This document shows positions 56,778 through 64,000 of a DNA stretch of 64,000 bases, in pieces. The number at the start of each line of letters is the position of its first letter. Position 1 is the stretch's first letter. Below the pieces are notes generated by a model that was not told the origin of the DNA, searched no databases, and saw only the letters and a list, made by a program, of their open reading frames with translations. Made by a program: the position numbers and the translations under genes. Source of the DNA: Paenacidovorax caeni (GTDB taxonomy: Bacteria > Pseudomonadota > Gammaproteobacteria > Burkholderiales > Burkholderiaceae_C); assembly GCF_001298675.1 (NCBI RefSeq), contig NZ_CYIG01000030.1, positions 1 to 64,000 on the forward strand, in the 5' to 3' direction.

Positions 56778-58250
56778 CTAGGGGCCCGCGCGGTCCATTT
56801 CGCCGGTGCGGCCATAGGTGTCCTCGAAACGGACAATATCGTCTTCACCTAGGTAGCTGCCCGACTGCACCTCAATGATCTCCAGAGGTACCTTGCCAGG
56901 GTTGGCAAGACGATGGGTGTGGCCTAGCGGGATGAAGGTCGATTCATTCTCAGCGAGCAAGAATGTCTTTTCGCCGTTGGTTACTTCGGCCGTTCCCCTT
57001 ACCACGGTCCAGTGCTCGGCCCGGTGGTGATGCATCTGTAGACTCAGCTTGGCGCCAGGCTTAACCACGATGCGTTTGACCTGAAAGCGCTCGCCACTGT
57101 CGATGCTGTCGTACCAGCCCCAGGGACGATGCACTTTGCGGTGGGTGAAGGCCAAGGGGCGCTGCTGAGCCTTCAGCTCGGCAACGATCTTCTTCACGTC
57201 TTGCGTCTTGCGCTTGTCAGCCACCAGGATGGCGTCGGGGGTTTCGACGACGACCAGGTTGTCCACGCCCACCGTGGCAACCAAACAGGTCTCGGAAAAC
57301 AACAGGCTGTCGCGGGTGTCGATGGCCAGAGTCTGGCCGGTATGGGCGTTGCCCTGAGCGTCGTGCGGCAGCACGTCCCACAGGGCATCCCAGGCGCCCA
57401 GGTCGGACCAGCCGGCATCCAGGGGAACGACGCGAGCATGGATGCCCAGCGTCGGGTTGCCAGGCAGGTGCTCCATAACGGCATAGTCGATGGAGTCCGC
57501 CGGACAGTTGGCAAACGTGTCGCCATGGGGGCGGATGAAATCCATGTCCTGCGCGCACTTAGCAATGGCGTCCTGGCACGCGCGCAGCATCCGCGGCTGC
57601 AGCGCGGCCATGGCTTTCAGCCATTGGCTGGACTGCACCATGAACAGGCCGCTGTTCCAAAGATAGTCGCCGCTCTCCACATAGGCCTGGGCAACTTCCA
57701 GGCTGGGCTTTTCGGCAAAGCTCTGGATGGCGAACGCATGGCCTCCTTCCACTGCCTGCGCCTTCTGGATGTAGCCGTACCCGGTTTCCGGCCGGTCGGC
57801 GACGATGCCGAAGGTCACCATGGCACCATCCCTGGCGAGTTGCCATGCCGTTTCCACGGCAGCGTGCAGTTGCGCGGCTTGCGTGATGACGTGATCCGCC
57901 GGCATGGCCAGCAGGATGGCTTGCGGGTCGGCCACCAAGGCCGCCAGGGTCAGCGCGGGGGCGGTGTTGCGTCCGCACGGCTCCAGGATCAACCGGGCGC
58001 CCTCTACACCCGCCTCCTGCAGTTGCTGCGCCGCGAGAAAGCGGTGTTCGTGGTTGCACACCACGATGGGGGCCTCCTTGGGCACATGCGATGCCACGCC
58101 GTCCAGGCGGCGCACCGTATCTTGCAGCATGGACACGCCATCGCCGCCGAGGGCCAGGAACTGCTTGGGGTAAGTTTCACGCGAAAGGGGCCACAGGCGT
58201 GTGCCAGAGCCTCCGCACAGAATGACAGGGAGCAATGAGGGATGGATCAT
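56778..58250 (-). CDS. manC: Mannose-1-phosphate guanylyltransferase / mannose-6-phosphate isomerase
   Basis: ManC (490 aa) supplies GDP-mannose. The N-terminal nucleotidyltransferase signature is GGSGTRLWPLSRETYPKQFL near residue 13. The C-terminal cupin domain has the type II isomerase motif VHRPWGWYD and QMHHHRAEHW with metal-binding histidines. The ATG overlaps the DUF2304 gene stop (ATGA). It provides the first nucleotide sugar of this operon. Confidence 0.96.
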   Translation of the reverse strand: MIHPSLLPVILCGGSGTRLWPLSRETYPKQFLALGGDGVSMLQDTVRRLDGVASHVPKEAPIVVCNHEHRFLAAQQLQEAGVEGARLILEPCGRNTAPALTLAALVADPQAILLAMPADHVITQAAQLHAAVETAWQLARDGAMVTFGIVADRPETGYGYIQKAQAVEGGHAFAIQSFAEKPSLEVAQAYVESGDYLWNSGLFMVQSSQWLKAMAALQPRMLRACQDAIAKCAQDMDFIRPHGDTFANCPADSIDYAVMEHLPGNPTLGIHARVVPLDAGWSDLGAWDALWDVLPHDAQGNAHTGQTLAIDTRDSLLFSETCLVATVGVDNLVVVETPDAILVADKRKTQDVKKIVAELKAQQRPLAFTHRKVHRPWGWYDSIDSGERFQVKRIVVKPGAKLSLQMHHHRAEHWTVVRGTAEVTNGEKTFLLAENESTFIPLGHTHRLANPGKVPLEIIEVQSGSYLGEDDIVRFEDTYGRTGEMDRAGP

Positions 58251-58615
58251 GGATTCGGTGCGTCCGAAGTGTTGTTTGCCTGTTGTTCTATATCTGCCTC
58301 GAACATAGCCAAGCGCTGGTTCAGTCTGCGCACGTCACGCTCGATGCGCGTGTTGACCATGTCGGCATGCAACGCTTTGAGCAATAGCACCATGCAGGCC
58401 AACAGCAGGAGCAGCGCTGGTGGATAGGCGACTCCCGTCCAAAGAGCCAGTCGGTCGATCAAGCCTGGCCATGCACCCAGCACGGCGGCGGCTACGGCCA
58501 CCGCAACCCAGAACAGGCCGTGCATGAGGTAGAGGTGATCGCGGCGTATCAGGTAAAGGATCAGCACTGCCAAGCTGACCCCCATCAAGGCCGTGGTTGC
58601 TTGCAAGGACGCCAT
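58247..58615 (-). CDS. DUF2304 family small membrane protein
   Basis: This 122-residue protein has three predicted helices: MGVSLAVLILYLI, HGLFWVAVAVAAAVLGAW and ALLLLLACMVLLLKAL. The family motif region (LALWTGVAYPPALLLLLACM) is typical of DUF2304, whose members often lie in polysaccharide loci. The C-terminal part is a short coiled coil (RDVRRLNQRLAMFEADIE). I choose the ATG at 58615; the longer frame to 58696 adds a basic, poorly conserved leader. It is the first gene of the operon and overlaps manC by 4 bp. Confidence 0.8.
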   Translation of the reverse strand: MASLQATTALMGVSLAVLILYLIRRDHLYLMHGLFWVAVAVAAAVLGAWPGLIDRLALWTGVAYPPALLLLLACMVLLLKALHADMVNTRIERDVRRLNQRLAMFEADIEQQANNTSDAPNP

Positions 58616-58820
58616 GGGGCCTGTCCACTCTTTTTCGACATTGGGGGAGAAAGGAAAGTGCGCAAGCCGTGCACGAACGCGCACAAAAACTCGCATAGCA
58701 CTGCAGGAGGGGTTTTGGGGAGCGATTCTATCTATCCCTGTTTATTGCCCCGATACAAAAACCCAATCAATACATCTTCCATCATTGCCGAACGCTGCAT
58801 CAGCCCTTCGGCCAGCACCC

Positions 58821-58849
58821 CTTGAAGTGCCCACGATTGCCCTTATCAT
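58821..58849 (+). promoter_or_regulatory. groES promoter
   Basis: TTGAAG (58822-58827), a 16-bp spacer and TATCAT (58844-58849) make a good sigma70 promoter. CTTGAAG followed by CCCTTATC could also be read as a sigma32-like element. The start site would lie inside the CIRCE element. Confidence 0.65.
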
Positions 58850-58875
58850 TAGCACTCGTTGGACCTGAGTGCTAA
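58849..58875 (+). promoter_or_regulatory. CIRCE operator (HrcA binding site)
   Basis: TTAGCACTC, nine spacer bases (58858-58866), and GAGTGCTAA match the CIRCE consensus perfectly. It overlaps the end of the -10 and the presumed start site, so HrcA would repress groESL. Confidence 0.95.
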
Positions 58876-58956
58876 CAAGCGCCATCCACTGATTCCCGGG
58901 CCGCCTCTTGGGCGGCCTTCATCCTCCCACTTGTTTGTCTATCTCAAGGAGATGCT

Positions 58957-59247
58957 ATGAACCTGCGTCCTCTGCACGATCGCGTGATCGTCAAGCGCCT
59001 CGAAAACGAAACCAAGACTGCCTCGGGCATCGTCATCCCCGACAACGCCGCCGAGAAGCCCGACCAGGGCGAAGTGCTGGCCGTGGGCCCCGGCAAGAAG
59101 AACGACAAGGGCGAGCTGATCGCCATGGGCGTGAAGGTCGGCGACCGCGTGCTGTTCGGCAAGTACTCGGGCCAGACCGTCAAGGTCAACGGCGACGAGC
59201 TGCTGGTGATGAAGGAAGACGACCTGTTCGCGGTCGTCGAGAAGTAA
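58957..59247 (+). CDS. groES: Co-chaperonin GroES
   Basis: GroES (96 aa) caps the GroEL chamber. The sequence [20 protein letters not shown] and the mobile-loop region ([20 protein letters not shown], starting near residue 22) are typical. AAGGAG lies about 5 nt before the ATG. Transcription starts at a promoter with a CIRCE operator. An 84-bp gap with a dispersed repeat separates it from groEL. Confidence 0.98.
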   Translation: MNLRPLHDRVIVKRLENETKTASGIVIPDNAAEKPDQGEVLAVGPGKKNDKGELIAMGVKVGDRVLFGKYSGQTVKVNGDELLVMKEDDLFAVVEK

Positions 59248-59258
59248 TTCACTCACAT

Positions 59259-59312
59259 TTTCATAGCTCCTTGCGCTTGCCAGGCGGGCGCTGGAAGTTG
59301 ATTTGATTCAAA
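59259..59312. repeat. Dispersed intergenic repeat, copy 10 (inside groESL)
   Basis: TTTCATAGCTCCTTGCGCTTGCC, spacer, GGGCGCTGGAAGTTGATT fits the reverse orientation of the family (ATAGCT.CT.GCGCTT...GCTGGAAG). It occupies most of the groES-groEL gap. Confidence 0.6.
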
Positions 59313-59322
59313 AATTTTGTAG

Positions 59323-60969
<1,647 letters not shown>

Positions 60970-61011
60970 TTGCCCGGCACTGAAGGCGGCAACGCCTTCG
61001 GTGATGCCAGT

Positions 61012-61047
61012 AAAGAAAGGGCCGTGCAAACGGCCCTTTCTTTTTGT
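61012..61047 (+). terminator. groEL terminator
   Basis: AAAGAAAGGGCCG and CGGCCCTTTCTTT form a perfect 13-bp stem with a TGCAAA loop, followed by TTGTTTT. The flanking A/T runs make it work in both directions; pgi ends 60 bp further on, convergent. Confidence 0.93.
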
Positions 61048-61059
61048 TTTTGCGCTTTA

Positions 61060-61106
61060 CTTTTTGATAGCAGCTTGCGCAGGCTGCATCTGGCCTGGAA
61101 GCCTTT
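61060..61106. repeat. Dispersed intergenic repeat, copy 11 (degenerate)
   Basis: TTTTTGATAGCAGCTTGCGCAGG followed by CTGGCCTGGAAGCC resembles the reverse-orientation copies. It lies between the groEL terminator and the pgi stop. Confidence 0.45.
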
Positions 61107-62666
61107 TTACTGCGAACCCATGCGCTGCAACAACCCGGCGGTAGAAGCATCCAGACCACTCCTGTCGCCCGAGTGCATACGCTGAAGTAGGTCTTGTGCC
61201 AGCTGCTTGCCCAGCTCCACCCCCCACTGGTCAAAGCTGTTGATACCCCACAGGCTACCGGAAACGAACACCCGGTGTTCCTGCAAGGCCAGGAAAGCCC
61301 CCAAGGCCCCTGGCGTCAGCGCCTCCAGCAGCACAAAGGTGCTGGGCCGGTTGCCCGGGAAGTGGCGGTGGCCGCAATCGCTGGCCCGCCCTTGCATCAG
61401 CGCCTGCGCCTGTGCCAGGGCATTCGCCAGCAGCAGATCGTGGTGCCCCTCCAGAGGGTGCGCACACTGGCGCACGGCGATGATCTCCAGCGGCAGCACA
61501 TCGGTGCCCTGGTGCAGCATTTGGAAAAAAGCATGCTGGCCGTTGCAGCCGGGCTCACCCCACAGCACAGGTGCGGTGGCAATGGGCAAGGTACGCCCCT
61601 CCAGATCCACGCGCTTGCCGTTGCTTTCCATTTCCAACTGCTGCAGGTAAGCCGACAGGCGCTGCAGCCCAGCGTGGTAAGGCGCGACGCAGCGGCTCGA
61701 AAAGCCAAGGAAATTGCGGTACCAGATGTCGAGCAACGCCAGGCGCACCGGCAGGTTGGCATGCAGCGGCGCCGTGCGGAAATGCTCGTCCATGGCGTGT
61801 GCACCCGCCAGCAGTTCCCGGAATCCCTGGGCGCCGATGGCCAGCGCGATCGGCAGCCCGATGGCAGACCACAGCGAATAGCGGCCGCCCACCCAGTCCC
61901 AGAAGCCGAAGGCTGTGGTCATGCCCCAGGCACGCGCCACGTCGGCACGGGCCGTCAGCGCGACGAAGTGGCGCGCCACGTCGCACCCGCCCTGCGCCTG
62001 GAACCATGCCAGTGCCGAGCGGGCGTTGGTCATGGTCTCCAGCGTCGTGAAGGTCTTGGACGCCACCAGGAACAGCGTGCGCTCGGGTTGCAATGTGCGC
62101 AGCACCGCATGTAGTTCGTGGCCGTCGATGTTGGAGACGAAATGAAAGCGTTTGCCGGGTATGCGGAAAGCGTCGAGCGCTCGCACCACCATCTGCGGCC
62201 CAAGATCCGAGCCACCGATGCCAATGTTCACAATGTCGGTGATCGCCGCGTCTGCACGCACCTGGTCGGCGTAGGCCAGCATGGCATCCAGCGTTGCGTG
62301 GACGCCCTGCAGCGCGGGGGCAATTTCGGGCGTATCGCCCGGCAGGGCCAGCCCGGCAGGACGGCGCAAAAGGGTATGCAGCGCGGCCCGGCCCTCGGTG
62401 GTGTTGACTGGCTGGCCTCCAAGCATGGCGTCGCGGCGCTGCGCCAGGCCGCTGGCCTGCGCCATGCCGAGCAGCAGGGCCTCAGCCTGCCGGTCCCACA
62501 GGTTTTTCGACAGGTCGGCGAACACATGCGGGGCTTCCTGGCTGAAATGCGCGAAACGCTGTGCGTCGCGCGCAAACGCCCCGCGCAAGTCGAACTCCGC
62601 GCCCAAAGCCGCGCGATGCGCTTGCAGCTGCGCCCACTGGGGCGTTTCGTCGCAGCGGGGATGCAT
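61107..62666 (-). CDS. pgi: Glucose-6-phosphate isomerase
   Basis: Pgi (519 aa) interconverts glucose-6-phosphate and fructose-6-phosphate. The conserved blocks are VNIGIGGSDLGPQMVVRAL (about residues 145-163), FVSNIDGHEL, ASKTFTTLETM, and the active-site Glu-Gly-Gly region (here VLWGEPGCNGQHAFFQML). The C-terminal GSLWGINSFDQWGVELGK is the family signature. I start it at 62666 (MHPRCDE); the frame is open to 62687. It supplies fructose-6-phosphate to mannose metabolism, so it may feed the GDP-mannose pathway. Confidence 0.96.
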   Translation of the reverse strand: MHPRCDETPQWAQLQAHRAALGAEFDLRGAFARDAQRFAHFSQEAPHVFADLSKNLWDRQAEALLLGMAQASGLAQRRDAMLGGQPVNTTEGRAALHTLLRRPAGLALPGDTPEIAPALQGVHATLDAMLAYADQVRADAAITDIVNIGIGGSDLGPQMVVRALDAFRIPGKRFHFVSNIDGHELHAVLRTLQPERTLFLVASKTFTTLETMTNARSALAWFQAQGGCDVARHFVALTARADVARAWGMTTAFGFWDWVGGRYSLWSAIGLPIALAIGAQGFRELLAGAHAMDEHFRTAPLHANLPVRLALLDIWYRNFLGFSSRCVAPYHAGLQRLSAYLQQLEMESNGKRVDLEGRTLPIATAPVLWGEPGCNGQHAFFQMLHQGTDVLPLEIIAVRQCAHPLEGHHDLLLANALAQAQALMQGRASDCGHRHFPGNRPSTFVLLEALTPGALGAFLALQEHRVFVSGSLWGINSFDQWGVELGKQLAQDLLQRMHSGDRSGLDASTAGLLQRMGSQ

Positions 62667-62843
62667 AGTCAGTCTCGCATGGCGCACGCGCCCCCCACAG
62701 CCCCTGCAACCGTCGTGGCCCAGGCCAGCAGACGCCGCGCAAGGGCCGCCCCACCGCGCTGGCGTCGCCCTCCTGCCCGCCGCGCGCAGCGTGGCGAGAG
62801 CCGGGGCAAGCGGCGCAGTTGCTCAGGGGGGTGTCGCTTCATC

Positions 62844-63962
62844 TCAGCGCTTACGTACCACCACGCTACCGACAGAATAGCCGGCGCCGAAGGAGCAAAT
62901 CACGCCTATGTCGCCGGCAACCAGATCGTCGCGGTGCTTGTGGAAGGCGATGACCGAGCCCGCAGAAGCGGTATTGGCGAATTCGTCCAGGATCAGTGGT
63001 GCGCGCTCGCGGTCGGCCTCGCCCACCAGCTTCTTGATGACGAACTGGTTCATACCCTCGTTGGCCTGGTGCAGCCAGTAGCGGCGCACAGCGGCAGGCA
63101 CATGCCCCAGGTCGGCGAGGTGGCCCTCGATATGGGCCGCTGCAATCGGCACGACCTCCTTGAACACCTTGCGGCCCTCCTGGCGGAACGTTTTGTCGCG
63201 CGCCTGCGGGTCGCTGTCCTCGCTGCGGTTGAGAAAACCGAAGTTATTGCGGATGTTGTTGGAGAACTGCGTGGCCAGGCGCGTGCCCAGCACCTCCCAT
63301 TGCACGGGGGCCGTGGCGCTGTCCGCGCGCTCCACCAGGATGGCCGTGCACACGTCGCCAAAAATGAAGTGGCAATCGCGGTCGTTCCAGGCCTGGTGGC
63401 CCGAGGTGATCTCAGGATTGACCACCAGCACGCACCGGGCGCTGCCGGTGCGCACGGCGTTCACCGCCTGCTCGATGGCGAAGGTGGCGGAGGAACAGGC
63501 CACGTTCATGTCGAAGCCATAGCCCCCGGCGCCCAGCGCCTGCTGGATCTCGATGGCCATGGCCGGATAAGCGCGCTGCATGTTGGAGGCCGCGCACAGC
63601 ACGGCGTCGATGTCCACCCCCTGCCGGCCCGCCTGCTGCAGCGCCTGCCGGGCGGCGGCGACCGCCAGCTCGGCCATCATCGACAGTTGGTCGTCGGACC
63701 GCTCCTGGTAGCGCGGATACATGCGCTGGGGATCGAGGATGCCCTCCTTCTCGAACACATAGCGCTGCTTGATGCCCGAAGCCTTCTCGATGAACTCCAC
63801 GCTCGACGGCTGCAGCGGTGCGCGCGTCCCCGCGGCGATGGCATCCGCATGGCGCGTGTTCTCCTGCGCCACATAGCGGTTGAAGGATTCGACCAGTTCG
63901 GCGTTGGTAATGGTGTACGGCGGTTGGTGCAAGCCCGTGCCGGTGATGACGACTGAATGCAT
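62844..63962 (-). CDS. FabH-like beta-ketoacyl-ACP synthase III
   Basis: This 372-residue thiolase-fold condensing enzyme has C156 (DMNVACSSATF), H298 (YWLHQANEGMNQ) and N330 (EFANTASAGS), the Cys-His-Asn triad of the KAS III family. It is longer than housekeeping FabH (about 320 aa), with an extra segment after the N-terminal fold (AGTRAPLQPSSVEFIEK). It stands outside any fatty-acid synthesis cluster, suggesting a specialised chain-initiation or acyl-transfer role. It is separated from pgi by 177 bp with no gene. Confidence 0.88.
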   Translation of the reverse strand: MHSVVITGTGLHQPPYTITNAELVESFNRYVAQENTRHADAIAAGTRAPLQPSSVEFIEKASGIKQRYVFEKEGILDPQRMYPRYQERSDDQLSMMAELAVAAARQALQQAGRQGVDIDAVLCAASNMQRAYPAMAIEIQQALGAGGYGFDMNVACSSATFAIEQAVNAVRTGSARCVLVVNPEITSGHQAWNDRDCHFIFGDVCTAILVERADSATAPVQWEVLGTRLATQFSNNIRNNFGFLNRSEDSDPQARDKTFRQEGRKVFKEVVPIAAAHIEGHLADLGHVPAAVRRYWLHQANEGMNQFVIKKLVGEADRERAPLILDEFANTASAGSVIAFHKHRDDLVAGDIGVICSFGAGYSVGSVVVRKR

Positions 63963-64000
63963 GGCAATTTTCCGAGGCCCGCGGTGCGGGCGCGAGGCGC

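Larger units (their letters stand above)
58616..58956. other. Divergent region between the polysaccharide operon and groES
   Basis: These 341 bp hold no gene. On the plus side they contain the groES promoter and CIRCE operator (58821-58875). On the minus side they must hold the promoter of the polysaccharide operon, but no convincing -10/-35 pair could be chosen by eye. Confidence 0.5.

Overview
The window looks like a chromosomal segment of a betaproteobacterium in the family Comamonadaceae (Acidovorax / Diaphorobacter / Alicycliphilus type). The evidence is high GC, gene orders typical of the group (divergent pilMNOPQ / PBP1A, aroK-aroB-dgt, lptM-lysA, system II ccs genes next to a cytochrome c4 and an EngB GTPase), and a short palindrome-containing repeat (core GCGCTAGCAGCTATCAAAA) scattered between genes at about eleven places. 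The family is inferred from gene content and was not tested by a database search.

Layout. 1-1.3 kb: tail of an IS1595-type transposase and an LpxR-type lipid A deacylase. 1.4-7.7 kb: glutamate synthase gltB-gltD. 7.7-8.6 kb: a RAYT-like Y1 transposase whose 3' flank forms the gltB upstream region. 8.7-11.9 kb: msrPQ, a methyltransferase and a DUF1415 protein. 12-21.6 kb: a minus-strand block with pilM-N-O-P-Q, an Ig-like lipoprotein, aroK, aroB and a dGTPase-like gene. 21.8-27 kb: PBP1A, cyaY, lptM-lysA and an ODP-type metallo-beta-lactamase-fold protein. 27-34.9 kb: ccsB-resB, cytochrome c4, engB, an alpha/beta hydrolase and two LpxL-type acyltransferases. 34.9-37.4 kb: metK under a likely SAM-II riboswitch, and an NadM-Nudix fusion. 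37.4-41.3 kb: a GT-C/TPR membrane protein and a GT4-GT2 fusion. 41.5-44.2 kb: a secreted subtilase and a small secreted protein. 44.2-45.7 kb: transposase wreckage. 45.8-58.6 kb: an eleven-gene minus-strand operon for a surface polysaccharide. 58.8-61 kb: groES-groEL with a perfect CIRCE operator. 61.1-64 kb: pgi and a FabH-like ketosynthase.

How the genes fit together. The polysaccharide operon has ManC to make GDP-mannose, Gmd to make GDP-4-keto-6-deoxymannose, a DegT aminotransferase of the perosamine synthetase type and a PglD/NeuD-type acetyltransferase. Together these predict GDP-N-acetylperosamine. Two large glycosyltransferases, an acyltransferase-3 protein and an ABC-2 exporter (Wzm/Wzt-like) would assemble, decorate and export the glycan. 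The envelope theme continues with LpxR, LptM, the two LpxL-type acyltransferases, PBP1A and type IV pilus assembly.

The least understood parts, and the best places to look for something new, are: the 485-residue protein of unknown function between the aminotransferase and the exporter; the tandem glycosyltransferase next to it; the subtilase plus small secreted protein pair; the Ig-like lipoprotein between pilQ and aroK, with a terminator hairpin covering the aroK ribosome binding site; and an FNR-type promoter in front of the ODP gene. No tRNA, rRNA or CRISPR array was seen.
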